Of a stretch of 64,000 bases of DNA, positions 44,390 to 54,600 are shown in pieces. The stretch is from an uncultured Pseudomonadales bacterium. GTDB lineage: Bacteria > Pseudomonadota > Gammaproteobacteria > Pseudomonadales > Azotimanducaceae. Each line of letters starts with the position of its first letter. Position 1 is the stretch's first letter. The notes beneath the pieces are model-generated. The model was not told the DNA's origin. It was given only the letters and a program-made list of their open reading frames with translations, and searched no databases. The DNA is taken from NCBI GenBank assembly GCA_937775265.1, contig CALKBV010000002.1, positions 1 through 64,000 of the forward strand, read 5' to 3'. The position numbers and the translations under genes are program-made.

Positions 44390-45219
44390 TGAGTTCCGAG
44401 AACGCCGAACAGGCGGAATTCTGGAATGGCCGAATGGGCACAGCATGGGTCAATGTGGAAGATTACATTGACCGAATGATGGCCCCGCTAACGGCAGTCG
44501 CTTTAGACGCTGTTAACGCCAAAGCCGGCGATCGTATTATTGATATCGGCTGCGGCTGCGGCACGACATCGCTTTCATTAGGCGCCAGCGGTGCTGAAGT
44601 GTGGGGTGTCGACATTTCAACGGCAATGATCGATCGCGCCAAAGAAAAAGACAACACCGCCGGTAATGTGGCCTTCTCTGTCGCCGATGCGGCTAGTCAG
44701 GCCTACAGCGCCGATCACTCTCTGGCGTTTTCCCGGTTCGGGGTGATGTTCTTTGCTGACCCGGTCAAGGCGTTTGCCAACATCCGTAGTGCCCTGGTGC
44801 CGGGCGGAAGGTTGGTTTTTCTTTGCTGGCAACTACCCGCCGCCAACCCCTGGTTGTCTATTGCCGGTGCTGCCTTGCAGCCTTTTCAGCCCGCTGATGC
44901 GCCGCCCCCAGATCCCGAAGCGCCAGGACCTTTTCGGTTCGGCGTGCCGGAATATACCCAGGAGGTGCTGAGCAGCGCAGGTTTCACCAACATCAAACTG
45001 CAAGCCGTGGTGAAAGACCTTCACCTGGGCGACACCGTGGATGAGGTGATGAGGTTTCAGAGCAACATTGGTCCACTATCCGGATTGCTTGAAACCCTTG
45101 ATGAATCGCGTCATGCAGAGGCGACCGCCGCCGTGCGGGATGCATTTGCAGCAAAAGCTGATAGCAATGGTATCAACCTTGAAGCATCCACCTGGCTGGT
45201 GACCGCCACTAACGGTTAG
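44389..45219 (+). CDS. Class I SAM-dependent methyltransferase
   Basis: A 276-residue methyltransferase. Motif I is IIDIGCGCGTTSLSLGASG, the acidic residue after strand 2 is in VWGVDIS, and the later motif IV region is FSRFGVMFFADPVKAFANI with the post-motif VPGGRLVFLCWQ. This matches the UbiE/Methyltransf_25 group. It probably acts on a small molecule rather than nucleic acid. It starts within the TAATG of the preceding oxygenase, so both are made together; an O-methylation linked to aromatic or apocarotenoid chemistry is possible (inference). It overlaps the stop of the convergent serine-hydrolase pseudogene. Confidence 0.9.
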   Translation: MSSENAEQAEFWNGRMGTAWVNVEDYIDRMMAPLTAVALDAVNAKAGDRIIDIGCGCGTTSLSLGASGAEVWGVDISTAMIDRAKEKDNTAGNVAFSVADAASQAYSADHSLAFSRFGVMFFADPVKAFANIRSALVPGGRLVFLCWQLPAANPWLSIAGAALQPFQPADAPPPDPEAPGPFRFGVPEYTQEVLSSAGFTNIKLQAVVKDLHLGDTVDEVMRFQSNIGPLSGLLETLDESRHAEATAAVRDAFAAKADSNGINLEASTWLVTATNG

Positions 45220-46438
45220 TCTTCAATGGCGCCATAGATAATATTCTTGATCTGGCCACGGAAGTTAAACGTGGCCGAAGGCATTAGCTGGGTCATGAAA
45301 ATGACAAACATATCTTCAACAGGATCTACCCAGAAGATGGTGGACGCAGCACCCCCCCAGTAATAATCACCGGCACCGATCGTGCCCGCCGCCACGTCGT
45401 CAAGCGTTGACGCAAACCCAAGTCCAAAGCCGACACCGTCATAGGCGGTTTCAGAAAAAGATCCCATTGCGATGGAACCAAGGTCTGTGCCGTTCGGTAA
45501 ATGATTACGATGCATGAGCTTTAAGGTGCGGTCACCAATAATCCGCTGACCATCCAGTTGCCCGCCACCCCGGAGCATTTCGCAGAAGCGCCCATAGTCA
45601 GCTGTCGTACTCGCCAGGCCGCCGCCCCCTGAAGGGAACCGATTTGGATTCGCGTAACACTGTTCATTGGATCATCAAGCAACTTGAGTGTTTTGTCTGC
45701 CCGGCGCCCGTAGTTGGCGGCAAGCCGGTCCAGCTTCTTCTCTGGCACGACGAAAGACGTGTCAGTCATACCAAGCGGATCAAATATCCGCTCCTGCAGA
45801 AACTGCGCAAAGGGCATCCCTGAAATGAATTCCACCAGGCAACCGCAAACATCTGTTGCCAGCGAGTAACACCACTGGGTGCCTGGGTCGTAACGCAGTG
45901 GTACCTTTGACAGTTTTTCTGCGAAGATTCAATCGTTTCGCCCGCGTCGCGATTAACCCCGAGCGTATCGTAGAACTTATCAACGGGATGCTCCGACGGA
46001 AACAGGCCGGTGCCATAGGTGAGACCCGAGGTGTGGGAAAGCACGTGCCGCATCGTCATCGGCGACTGCTGGCTCGCGGGTTTCCATGTCATCCCCGTCA
46101 CCCGAAACCCACACTCGCTGACCCTTCCACGATGGAATAAACCGCGACACTGGATCATTCAGCTGGAACCGGCCTTCTTCGAACAACATCATCAGGGCAA
46201 CCGATGTGATCGGCTTGGTCATAGAATAGATCCGGAAGATCGTGTCTTCCTGCACTGGCTTGTCGCGCTCTATGTCCATCTGCCCAAAGGACCTGAAATA
46301 AGCCGGCACACCGCCGCGAGAAACCATCACCTGACAACCTGCGATTTTTCCCGGTGTGATGTAGTTTTCCATCAGATGACGACTAATGGTTTCTAGTCTG
46401 TTCGGGTCTAGCCCGGCTTTTTCTGCGTTAACTTCCAT
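45216..46438 (-). pseudogene. Serine hydrolase/beta-lactamase family gene with three frameshifts
   Basis: A class C beta-lactamase-like esterase, normally about 400 residues, spread over three frames. The N-terminal part has the catalytic SxxK in RIYSMTKPITS, then FIPSWKGQRVWVSGDGDDMETREP. The middle reads MTMRHVLSHTSGLTYGTGLFP in another frame. The end reads RGGGQLDGQRIIGDRTLKLMH and GVGFGLGFASTLDDV. Three one-base indels explain this: an extra base near 46065, a missing T near 45927 and a missing A near 45650, the last two in short homopolymers. Restoring them gives an intact enzyme, so sequencing error is a serious alternative to real decay. Confidence 0.8.
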
Positions 46439-46669
46439 CGTTTTAGCCTAATGTGTAAAGTGATGAGCAGTGTAAGGCAAGACTGCTGATGAATTCAGCC
46501 AAAATTCAGCATTTAAATACTACCTATAGGTACCATTGGGTTATCACCATCATTAGACGATGACCGCAAACACCGGCAGACAATAGCAGCCACTTAAAAT
46601 CAGCTATACCAGAGCTTAGCGCGCCTGCGGCGGGGATTGACCATCACCATTTGTCACCGCCACAAAGCG

Positions 46670-47422
46670 CTAGGTGCCGCCCGTGACATAAAGGCATTGG
46701 CCCGTGACCCAACTGGAAGCAGGCGACGCCATAAACACGACAGCATGGCCAATATCATCCGGCGTTCCCAGTCTGCCCAGCGGTACACCAATAATTTTTT
46801 CGACGGACGCACCTTCCGGGAAGTTAGTCGATTCATTGAAATTCTTTGTTGGAACAGGCCCCGGGGCGACCGCATTCACCCTAATGTTAGGGGCAAGCTC
46901 TAAGGCAAATGTCTGCGTCAGGCTGTTTACAGCTGCTTTGGACGCGCCATATGGCCCGTTCTTCACACTGCCCTGCGATTTGGCTGAACTGGAGGAAATA
47001 TTGATGATTGCCCCCTCTTCCATATTGTTAGCGGCCACCTGACAGGCGATAAATACCGCCTTAAGATTCAGATCCAGCTGAGCGTCCCAGCGATCCTCTG
47101 GTGTCCTGGTCAGGTAACGCGGTGTTGCATCCGGCAAACCTCCGGCATTGTTCACCCAAACGTCAATGCCCCCTCCGGCGACAGCCTGGGCCGCAAGATC
47201 TTCAACCTCTGCAGTGTTAGTCACATCAACAACGACTTTGGTGGCCTGTCGCCCTAGCGCCTCAATTTCAATCGCCAGGCTATCCAGATCTTCCTGGGTT
47301 CTCGAGCTAATCACCAGGTCTGCCCCTGCCCTTGCCAGCTGCAAAGAAATACCCCGGCCAATACCTTTACCTGCGCCAGTGACCACTGCGCGTTTACCAT
47401 CCAAACGAAACGGATCAGACAT
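46670..47422 (-). CDS. Short-chain dehydrogenase/reductase
   Basis: A 250-residue classical SDR. The nucleotide motif is VTGAGKGIGRGISLQLA, with NNAGGLPD after strand 4, catalytic Ser in NISSSSAKS and the YGASKAAVNSL (YxxxK) motif. The C-terminal GRLGTPDDIGHAVVFMASPASSWVTGQCLYVTGG is the usual substrate-loop end. The residues after strand 2 (SSRTQ) suggest NADP(H) preference. Alcohol or hydroxyacid substrate unknown. A second SDR lies 82 bases upstream on the same strand, so they are likely co-transcribed. Confidence 0.9.
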   Translation of the reverse strand: MSDPFRLDGKRAVVTGAGKGIGRGISLQLARAGADLVISSRTQEDLDSLAIEIEALGRQATKVVVDVTNTAEVEDLAAQAVAGGGIDVWVNNAGGLPDATPRYLTRTPEDRWDAQLDLNLKAVFIACQVAANNMEEGAIINISSSSAKSQGSVKNGPYGASKAAVNSLTQTFALELAPNIRVNAVAPGPVPTKNFNESTNFPEGASVEKIIGVPLGRLGTPDDIGHAVVFMASPASSWVTGQCLYVTGGT

Positions 47423-47504
47423 CTTTAACCCTCAATTTGATCAAATTAGACGGTTACAATACTGACATGCCGGCACAAACGAAACACCCGCTTAACCTGG
47501 TTAT

Positions 47505-48257
47505 TTACTGGGCAGTAAACCCGCCATCTACACTGAGCACCGAACCCTGGCACAGACTGGAATCAGCTGAAGCAAAAAAGAAAATCGCGCCCGCCACTTC
47601 GTCCGCGGTACCCATACGACCAATAGGCATGGTGCCTTTGAGCATTTCTTTTGCCTCACTTTTATCCGGCATCAGATCGGTCCACCTTTCCATCATGCCG
47701 GTATCAATAACACCTGGACACACACAGTTAATCCTGACGCCGGTGTTAGCCAGCTCAATAGCCATGTCCCGGGTAAAAACCACCAGCCCACCCTTGGCAC
47801 TGCCGTATGCTGTAGAGAGCGGAAATCCAACCAGACCATTAAGAGAAGATATATTGATGACGCTGCCCGACCCCCGCTCAACCATGGGTGGCACAAAATG
47901 TTTGCAGACCAACCATGGGCCTTTGAGATCTGTATCCAGCACTCGGTCCCATTCGTCGACGGTTGTTTCATTGTAGGCGCGGTTGAGCTCCGAGCCGGCG
48001 TTGTTAACAAGGACGTCAATGTGGTCCCATCTTTTATAGGCGGCTTCTGATGCAGCTTTAACTTCCGGCTCAAGGCGAACGTCGCACTTTACGGCAGATA
48101 CAGCTTCGCCCAGCTCTTTTGCCAGGGCATTCGCCGCGTCAAGGTCGCGGTCAGCGATTAGCACTTCTGCGCCCTCAGCGACGAAGCGGCGAACGGTTGC
48201 AGCGCCTATCCCGTTGGAGCCGCCGGTGATTACGCAATTCAGGCCTTTTAATCGCAT
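47505..48257 (-). CDS. Short-chain dehydrogenase/reductase
   Basis: A 250-residue classical SDR. It has VITGGSNGIGAATVRRF, acidic IADRDLD after strand 2 (favouring NAD(H)), NNAGSELN, catalytic Ser in INISSLNG and YGSAKGGLVVF (YxxxK). The end reads GRMGTADEVAGAIFFFASADSSLCQGSVLSVDGG. A TTG at 48263 is two codons upstream of the ATG at 48257; the ATG is preferred. First gene of the two-SDR unit; divergent from the FAD dehydrogenase. It may oxidise an alcohol in the same pathway as its neighbours (inference). Confidence 0.9.
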   Translation of the reverse strand: MRLKGLNCVITGGSNGIGAATVRRFVAEGAEVLIADRDLDAANALAKELGEAVSAVKCDVRLEPEVKAASEAAYKRWDHIDVLVNNAGSELNRAYNETTVDEWDRVLDTDLKGPWLVCKHFVPPMVERGSGSVINISSLNGLVGFPLSTAYGSAKGGLVVFTRDMAIELANTGVRINCVCPGVIDTGMMERWTDLMPDKSEAKEMLKGTMPIGRMGTADEVAGAIFFFASADSSLCQGSVLSVDGGFTAQ

Positions 48258-48370
48258 GGTCAATTCTCGTTAAGTGAAAAGGTAATCGTAGCACCGTCGG
48301 GAGAGATTTCTCCACTTCGCTACGCTACGGTCGAAATGACGGACGGACTGGAATAGCCTATATTGTTGGG

Positions 48371-49753
48371 ATGACTAGAGACTACGATGTAATAGTAATT
48401 GGTTCGGGTGCCGCCGGTTTATCTGCTGCTGTTGCTGCTGCCGATGAAGGCGCCAGTGTTTTGATTGTAGAAGGTGACAAACAGGTGGGTGGTTCATCAC
48501 GGCTAAGCGGCGGACATTTCTATGCTGCTGGCACCTCTGTCCAGGAAGAAGCGGGCGTGATTGGCGACACGCCGGACGCTATGTTTGAACACTACATGAC
48601 GCTCAACCAGTGGCTGGTTGACCCTGCCGTGGTTCGTCAGTACTGCGACCAAAGCGCACCGACCTTCGAGTGGGTAAAGAACCTTGGCGTCAAATTTTCC
48701 AAAGAAGGCGTTTATCCGTCCGGCGTTGGTTCAACTCCGCGCGGCCATCAGCCGGAGGGCGGCGGCGAAGAAGTGGTGAACGTCCTGGATGGCCACCGCA
48801 GCCACAAAGGTGTCGAAATCGTTTTGAATTCACGGGTGAGTGCGTTGTTAACCGACGAAGACGGGCGTGTAAATGGCATCAGCATCGGCGATGATCAGGC
48901 CACTTGTGGCGCTGTCATTATGGCTACCGGCGGGTTTGGTGCCAACCCGGAGATGATTGAAAAATACTACCCGCAGGCTTCAGCAACCGGAGACTGGCGC
49001 TGGTATATCGGCAGTGATGGCGCCCAGGGCGACGGCATTACACTTGGGGAATCAGTAGGTGCGGCTGTCGACGGCCATGATCGAGGGCTATTACTGGTGA
49101 CACCGGGCTTCGGCCGGGACCTTGAGGTTCTGTTGCCTGGATGGCTTATTCTGGTGAACAAAGAGGGTCGTCGTTTCACCAACGAGTCTGCTCCCTACTC
49201 TGTGCTGGGTGGGCTCATACAGAACGAGGGTGGTCACGCTTTTGCTGTGTTTGATGAGACCGCGCGCAGCGCGGCGAAGCCTGGCCCGATTTCACAAGCT
49301 AACTGGGTGAGTGACGTACTTCACCAAAAAGCTGAGGAAGGTCGCATCTTCCGCAAAGAAACATTAGAGGATTTGGCCGCAGCGATGCAGGTTGATGTTG
49401 GCGGATTACTGGGCACGGTGGAAAGATATAACGATGATGTTGTCTTTGGTTCGGATACTGCTTTCTTTAAGACCCAAGGCCTGCAGTCCGTTACCCGCGC
49501 GCCTTTCTATGGCGTCGAGATCCGGCCTGCCATTGTTTGCTGGACAGGTACGGGCGTGCGAGTCAGTCCAGATACGGCTGTGATGAACAAGCAAGAAAAG
49601 CCAATACCTGGGCTATACGCCGCAGGCGAAACAATCGGCAACCTGCACGGGGATAGATACATTGGTGGTGGTGGATCGTTCGGGCCTTGTATCGTTTTCG
49701 GGAAACTCGCGGGTGAAAATGCTGCTCGGTATGCGCGAGCGTTGAACGACTAA
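48371..49753 (+). CDS. FAD-binding fumarate-reductase/3-ketosteroid-dehydrogenase-like flavoprotein
   Basis: A 460-residue FAD_binding_2 protein. The Rossmann motif is VIVIGSGAAGLSAAVAAADEG, continuing with LIVEGDKQVGGSSRLSGG. Later landmarks are VIMATGGFGANPEMIEKYYPQ, LGESVGAAVDGHDRG and the C-terminal GLYAAGETIGNLHGDRYIGGGGSFGPCIVFG. This layout is shared by fumarate reductases, tricarballylate and 3-ketosteroid dehydrogenases; the sequence does not decide. It lies divergent from the SDR pair in a catabolic neighbourhood. The ATG at 48371 starts two residues before the conserved core. Confidence 0.85.
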   Translation: MTRDYDVIVIGSGAAGLSAAVAAADEGASVLIVEGDKQVGGSSRLSGGHFYAAGTSVQEEAGVIGDTPDAMFEHYMTLNQWLVDPAVVRQYCDQSAPTFEWVKNLGVKFSKEGVYPSGVGSTPRGHQPEGGGEEVVNVLDGHRSHKGVEIVLNSRVSALLTDEDGRVNGISIGDDQATCGAVIMATGGFGANPEMIEKYYPQASATGDWRWYIGSDGAQGDGITLGESVGAAVDGHDRGLLLVTPGFGRDLEVLLPGWLILVNKEGRRFTNESAPYSVLGGLIQNEGGHAFAVFDETARSAAKPGPISQANWVSDVLHQKAEEGRIFRKETLEDLAAAMQVDVGGLLGTVERYNDDVVFGSDTAFFKTQGLQSVTRAPFYGVEIRPAIVCWTGTGVRVSPDTAVMNKQEKPIPGLYAAGETIGNLHGDRYIGGGGSFGPCIVFGKLAGENAARYARALND

Positions 49754-49923
49754 GATCGTGCTGCAAAGGTCCTTGCGCCGCGATTCAAACTAACGAATTC
49801 GGTTGCCCGCGCTGATTCATTTCACTTTTACGGTTGCGTTCGAGGATTTACAAGAGTAAATTTTACCGTACCGGCATTGGGTTGATCTCAGTAGTAGTCG
49901 GCGATCTTCAACAGGAGATGGCC

Positions 49924-49998
49924 ATGCTTACGAGTGTTGTCAATCGCTGTAGCTCGTTAGCTGTCCTGCTACGTGATTTTGTTCTGGGTGAGTTATGA
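49924..49998 (+). CDS. 24-codon leader ORF overlapping nuoA
   Basis: A short frame with a strong aggag site (49913-49917) starts at ATG 49924 and encodes MLTSVVNRCSSLAVLLRDFV plus four more residues. Its TGA overlaps the nuoA ATG in an ATGA. nuoA itself has only a modest ribosome site. The arrangement suggests translational coupling of nuoA to a leader peptide. Whether the peptide has its own role is unknown. Confidence 0.45.
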   Translation: MLTSVVNRCSSLAVLLRDFVLGEL

Positions 49999-50411
49999 CT
50001 GAGTCATCTCTCTGGCCCTTGGTTCTATATTTTGTCTCGATTCTTGCTTTAGTCGGCATCATTCTTGTGTTGTCTGCTTTGGTCGGCGAGCGTTCCCCTA
50101 TGGAGCGAGCGAGGGCTGAGCCTTTTGAAGGCGGAGTTGTGCACATTGGTTCTGCCCAGATGCCTCTTTCGGTCGAGTTCTACCTGGTCGCCATATTCTT
50201 CGTGATCTTTGATCTGGAAACGGTATTCATCTTTGCCTGGGCCGTCGCATTTTATGAACTCGGTGTATTCGGGTTTCTGGCCATCTCTGTTTTTATTCTC
50301 ATTCTTGTCGTCGCACTGATCTACGAATGGAAATCCGGCGCACTCGACTGGGGCGTTAAAACCCGCAAGGAACTGCCCGCAGGGTTCACACTTCAAAAGC
50401 TGGAGAACTGA
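49995..50411 (+). CDS. nuoA: NADH-quinone oxidoreductase subunit A
   Basis: A 138-residue membrane subunit of complex I with three helices (about 8-32, 64-88, 93-117). It carries the family signature [33 protein letters not shown]. With NuoH, J and K it lines the quinone-proximal membrane part. First structural gene of the operon; its start overlaps the leader ORF stop. Two bases separate it from nuoB. Confidence 0.97.
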   Translation: MTESSLWPLVLYFVSILALVGIILVLSALVGERSPMERARAEPFEGGVVHIGSAQMPLSVEFYLVAIFFVIFDLETVFIFAWAVAFYELGVFGFLAISVFILILVVALIYEWKSGALDWGVKTRKELPAGFTLQKLEN

Positions 50412-50413
50412 GC

Positions 50414-51046
50414 ATGGAATGGAGCCTCACTCAGGCCGAACCCAATATCCCCGTTGTCGATACTGCGCTGGACGAGCATCTCCGCCGCAACCTTGTGATG
50501 ACAAACCTTGAAGACATGCTGGCCTGGGGTCGTAAAAACTCCATCTGGCCGTTCAATTTTGGACTTTCATGCTGCTATGTAGAGATGGCGACATCACTCA
50601 CCAGCCGCTTCGATCTTGCTAGATTTGGCTCGGAGGTAATACGCGCCACTCCACGGCAGGCAGACATGATCGTCATTTCAGGCACCTGCTTCCTGAAGAT
50701 GGCACCGGTGGTGCAAAGATTATATGAGCAATTACTTGAGCCCAAGTGGGTTATTTCTATGGGCTCCTGTGCCAATTCCGGTGGTATGTACGACATCTAC
50801 AGCGTCGTGCAGGGCGTCGACAAATTCTTGCCTGTAGATGTTTACGTACCCGGGTGCCCACCCAGGCCGGATGCTTTTCTGCAGGGGCTGATGTTACTGC
50901 AGGATGCCGTAGGAAAAGAAAGGCGCCCCCTCAGTTGGGTTGTTGATGACCAGCGTGTTTACAAAGCTGAAAAAACAAGCCAAAGAGACCTGAGAAATGA
51001 GTCGCGGATTCAATCGACCGAATTGAGGAAGCCTGATCACGTGTAA
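50414..51046 (+). CDS. nuoB: NADH-quinone oxidoreductase subunit B
   Basis: A 210-residue peripheral subunit that carries the terminal 4Fe-4S cluster N2. The ligands are in [16 protein letters not shown] or GSCANSGG, and VPGCPPRPD. It docks with NuoCD at the quinone site. Length is normal, with a slightly longer basic C-terminal tail. Confidence 0.97.
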   Translation: MEWSLTQAEPNIPVVDTALDEHLRRNLVMTNLEDMLAWGRKNSIWPFNFGLSCCYVEMATSLTSRFDLARFGSEVIRATPRQADMIVISGTCFLKMAPVVQRLYEQLLEPKWVISMGSCANSGGMYDIYSVVQGVDKFLPVDVYVPGCPPRPDAFLQGLMLLQDAVGKERRPLSWVVDDQRVYKAEKTSQRDLRNESRIQSTELRKPDHV

Positions 51047-51071
51047 TTAGAGTAGTAGAAGGGGAAGGCTG

Positions 51072-52829
51072 TTGTCTGTAGTAGCTGAACAGGTAGTATC
51101 TGACGAATTCGCATTGAAACTGGATCAACAGTTTCCTGGTGCTTCCCTATACGTACAACGAACAATCGATGAGATCGCCACGATCTGGATCGAACGTTCA
51201 CACCTCAGAGAAATCATCAGGTTTACCAAAAACAGCGGCTTCGAAATGTTGTTTGACCTGTGCGGCGTTGATGAACGCATGCGCGAACATCGAGATGGTC
51301 TGCCTGCCGCTGATTTCACCATTGTTTATCACTTTCTCTCGTTCCGCCAGGGCACCGAGCTAAGGCTGAAAGTGGGCGTTTCAGGGGAAGACGCAAATGT
51401 ACCCAGCATCCATGATATTTACCCGAACGCCAATTGGTATGAACGAGAAGCCTGGGACATGTTTGGCGTCACCTTCACAAACCATCCCAACCTTTTCCGC
51501 ATCCTGCTGCCACCCACCTGGGAGGGTCACGCACTGAGGAAAGACCACCCTGCCCGCGCGACTGAGATGGAGCCATTTCGCATGGACTTCGAGAGACAGG
51601 ACAAGGAGCAGGAGGCACTGCGCTTCAAGCCTGAAGAATGGGGGATGACCCGGCGCGACAAAAATACAGAATTTATGTTCCTCAATCTTGGGCCGAACCA
51701 TCCCTCCGTTCACGGCGTGTTCCGTATTGTGCTGCAACTCGACGGAGAAGTGATTGTCGATGCTGTGCCGGAAATCGGTTACCACCATCGCGGCGCTGAA
51801 AAGATGGGAGAACGGCAGACCTGGCATACCTACATCCCCTACACCGACCGTATTGATTACCTGGGCGGTGTCATGAACAACCTGCCCTACGTCATGTCTG
51901 TTGAGAAGATGGCCGGTATTGAAGTGCCTGACCGAGCAAAAGTCATTCGCATCATGATGGCGGAGCTCTTCCGCATCTCCAGCCACCTTGTTTTCTACGG
52001 TACTTTCGCTCAGGACGTTGGGCAGATGTCGCCGGTTTTTTATATGTTCAGTGACCGAGAGAGATTGCTCCGGATTGTCGAGGCAATAACCGGGGGGCGC
52101 ATGCACCCGGCCTGGTTCCGCATAGGCGGGGTCGCGCAGGACTTGCCCGACGGCTGGGATGTCATGGTCCGTGATTTTCTCGACTGGATGCCCAAGCGGC
52201 TAAAACAGTATGAAAGTATGGTGATGAAGAACAGCATCCTGCGCCAGAGATCCCACGGTATCGGTGTTTACACTAAAGAAGAGGCCCTGGACTGGGGCGT
52301 TACGGGCCCGGGTCTGCGGGCAACAGGAATGGATTTCGACTGGCGCCGTGACAAACCCTATGGCGGGTATGACCAGTTCGACTTTGAAGTACCGGTGTAC
52401 CAGAACGGTGACAGCTTTGACCGTGCGAGAGTTCGCGTTGATGAAATTACCCAGAGCCTTCGCATCATTGAGCAGTGCTTGAACAATATGCCCGCTGGGC
52501 CTTACAAGGCCATACACCCGCAGACGACCCCACCACCCAAAGAGCGGACCATGTTTGATATTGAAACCCTCATCCATCACTTTCTGAACGTCAGCTGGGG
52601 GCCCGTGATTCCTGCTGGGGAATGCAGTGTGACGATCGAAGCCACCAAGGGTGCCAACATGTACTACCTGACGAGTGACGGCGGCGGCAGCTCATATAGA
52701 ACCAGGATTCGTACCCCTTCATTTCCGCACCTGCAGCAGATCCCACTGATCAGCAAAGGGCTGCTGATTCCCGACCTGATCGCGATTCTCGCCAGTATTG
52801 ATTTTGTCATGGCGGATGTAGATCGATGA
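51072..52829 (+). CDS. nuoCD: Fused NADH-quinone oxidoreductase subunits C and D
   Basis: A 585-residue fusion of NuoC (about 1-185; [24 protein letters not shown]) and NuoD (about 195-585; [40 protein letters not shown]). The quinone-site His and Tyr region (HPSVHG, YLGGV) is intact. The C-D fusion is typical of gammaproteobacteria such as E. coli and Pseudomonas and supports that placement. The start is a TTG at 51072 with a strong aggggaagg ribosome site. It overlaps nuoE by four bases. Confidence 0.97.
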   Translation: MSVVAEQVVSDEFALKLDQQFPGASLYVQRTIDEIATIWIERSHLREIIRFTKNSGFEMLFDLCGVDERMREHRDGLPAADFTIVYHFLSFRQGTELRLKVGVSGEDANVPSIHDIYPNANWYEREAWDMFGVTFTNHPNLFRILLPPTWEGHALRKDHPARATEMEPFRMDFERQDKEQEALRFKPEEWGMTRRDKNTEFMFLNLGPNHPSVHGVFRIVLQLDGEVIVDAVPEIGYHHRGAEKMGERQTWHTYIPYTDRIDYLGGVMNNLPYVMSVEKMAGIEVPDRAKVIRIMMAELFRISSHLVFYGTFAQDVGQMSPVFYMFSDRERLLRIVEAITGGRMHPAWFRIGGVAQDLPDGWDVMVRDFLDWMPKRLKQYESMVMKNSILRQRSHGIGVYTKEEALDWGVTGPGLRATGMDFDWRRDKPYGGYDQFDFEVPVYQNGDSFDRARVRVDEITQSLRIIEQCLNNMPAGPYKAIHPQTTPPPKERTMFDIETLIHHFLNVSWGPVIPAGECSVTIEATKGANMYYLTSDGGGSSYRTRIRTPSFPHLQQIPLISKGLLIPDLIAILASIDFVMADVDR

Positions 52830-53314
52830 GCAATATAGCCACTGACAACCCGACGAACTTCCTGACTGAACAGGAAATTGCGGAAATCGAAAGCGAGATC
52901 AGTCATTTGCCAAACAGGCCTTCTGCCGCGATCGACGCGCTTAAAATCGTGCAGTCCTATCGAGGCTGGATATCTGATGGAAGCCTGAACGCCATAGCAG
53001 AACTAATAGATATGTCTGCCGGGGAACTGGATGGTGTCGCGACTTTCTACAACCTGATCTACCGGCAACCGGTTGGAGAGAAAGTCATTCTTTATTGCGA
53101 CAGCGTCAGTTGCTGGTTGATGGATGGCGATGTGGTGTGCGAAAAAATTAAGCAAAAACTTAATATCGACTACGGCGAGACAACAGCGGACAACAAATAC
53201 ACGCTCCTGCCGGTGACCTGCCTTGGCGATTGCGACCACGCACCAGCGATGATGGTGGGCGACGAATTGCACCACGACCTCACCATCGACAATATCGAGG
53301 AGCATTTGTCATGA
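52826..53314 (+). CDS. nuoE: NADH-quinone oxidoreductase subunit E
   Basis: A 162-residue peripheral subunit with a 2Fe-2S cluster. Its Cys ligands are in CDSVSC and CLGDCDHAP. The N-terminal helical part is [20 protein letters not shown]. It pairs with NuoF in the NADH-oxidising module. Its ATG overlaps the nuoCD stop and its own stop overlaps nuoF. Confidence 0.95.
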   Translation: MSNIATDNPTNFLTEQEIAEIESEISHLPNRPSAAIDALKIVQSYRGWISDGSLNAIAELIDMSAGELDGVATFYNLIYRQPVGEKVILYCDSVSCWLMDGDVVCEKIKQKLNIDYGETTADNKYTLLPVTCLGDCDHAPAMMVGDELHHDLTIDNIEEHLS

Positions 53315-54597
53315 GCGATAAACCGCTCACCAAGAATATTATTGGCTTCGACGGTCACACCGACCTGGCCCGTTATGAGAGCCTTGGCGGCTATGCCGCG
53401 GTTCGAAAAACGATTGGCCGTACTGACCCAGATGCCGTACTTGAACTGCTGAAGGACGCGAATCTTCGCGGCAGAGGCGGTGCAGGATTCCCAACGGGAA
53501 TGAAGTGGAGCTTCGTGCCAAAGAAAGAAGGCAATGGGCATCGCTACCTGGTTGCCAACGCCGACGAAATGGAACCGGGCACTTTTAAAGACCGATTGCT
53601 GATGGAAAAAGACCCGCACCAGCTGATCGAGGGCATGATCCTGTCGGCCTATACGATCTCTGCAGACGTGGGTTATATCTTCATTCGGGGAGAATACCAT
53701 GTTGCCATCGCCCGTCTGCAGGAGGCTATAAACGCTGCCTCTGCCTCAGGTTTGCTTGGTGAGCATATCCTGGATTCCGAGTTTTCGTTTCGACTACATG
53801 TACACGTAAGTGCCGGGCGTTATATCTGCGGCGAGGAAACAGCGCTACTAAACTCCCTGGAAGGCAAGCGCGCTATCCCCCGGGCGAAACCGCCCTTCCC
53901 ACAGGTTAGCGGGCTATGGGGGCGGCCTACTATCGTCAACAATGTCGAAACCCTGTGCAATGTCACTCATATTGTTGCCAATGGTGCTGACTGGTTTAAG
54001 TCCCTGGGACTTGGCGTTGATGGCGGCACCAAACTGTTCGGCGCAAGCGGCCGGGTCGCACGACCGGGCTGCTGGGAACTACCCATGGGCACGCCCATCA
54101 GGGAAATTCTTGAGGAACATGCCGGCGGCATGGCCGAGGGCTATCAGCTTAAAGGTTTCCTGCCAGGCGGGGCTTCCACAGACTTCCTCACTCCAGACCA
54201 TCTGGATGTGCCCATGGAGTATGACACCGTCATGCAGGCGGGTAGCCGTATGGGCACGGGCACAATGATTATTCTGGACGACCATTCGTGCGCGGTCGGC
54301 ATGATCGCCAACCTGGAGAAGTTTTTTGCCCGTGAATCCTGCGGGTTCTGCACGCCCTGCCGCGAAGGGTTGCCCTGGGTACAGGAAGTACTGGATCGAA
54401 TCGAGGCAGGCAACGGCGAGCTGGACGACATAAAAGTCCTGGAACGACAATCACAGTTTATCGGTGCTATCGGCAACACTCACTGCGCTCATGCGCCGGG
54501 GGCGATGGAACCACTGGCCAGTGGCCTGAAGTATTTCCGGGATGAATTTATCACTCATATTGAAGGTAAGGCCTGTCCTTACCAGCGAGAGGTGTAG
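53311..54597 (+). CDS. nuoF: NADH-quinone oxidoreductase subunit F
   Basis: A 428-residue flavoprotein that binds NADH, FMN and a 4Fe-4S cluster. The FMN/NADH glycine-rich loop is LRGRGGAGFPTGMKWSF, with YICGEETALLNSLEG further on. The cluster ligands are in ESCGFCTPCREG and NTHCAHAPG. The frame is open upstream to 53230, but the ATG at 53311 overlapping the nuoE stop (ATGA) is the true start, giving [10 protein letters not shown]. Confidence 0.96.
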   Translation: MSDKPLTKNIIGFDGHTDLARYESLGGYAAVRKTIGRTDPDAVLELLKDANLRGRGGAGFPTGMKWSFVPKKEGNGHRYLVANADEMEPGTFKDRLLMEKDPHQLIEGMILSAYTISADVGYIFIRGEYHVAIARLQEAINAASASGLLGEHILDSEFSFRLHVHVSAGRYICGEETALLNSLEGKRAIPRAKPPFPQVSGLWGRPTIVNNVETLCNVTHIVANGADWFKSLGLGVDGGTKLFGASGRVARPGCWELPMGTPIREILEEHAGGMAEGYQLKGFLPGGASTDFLTPDHLDVPMEYDTVMQAGSRMGTGTMIILDDHSCAVGMIANLEKFFARESCGFCTPCREGLPWVQEVLDRIEAGNGELDDIKVLERQSQFIGAIGNTHCAHAPGAMEPLASGLKYFRDEFITHIEGKACPYQREV

Positions 54598-54600
54598 GGC

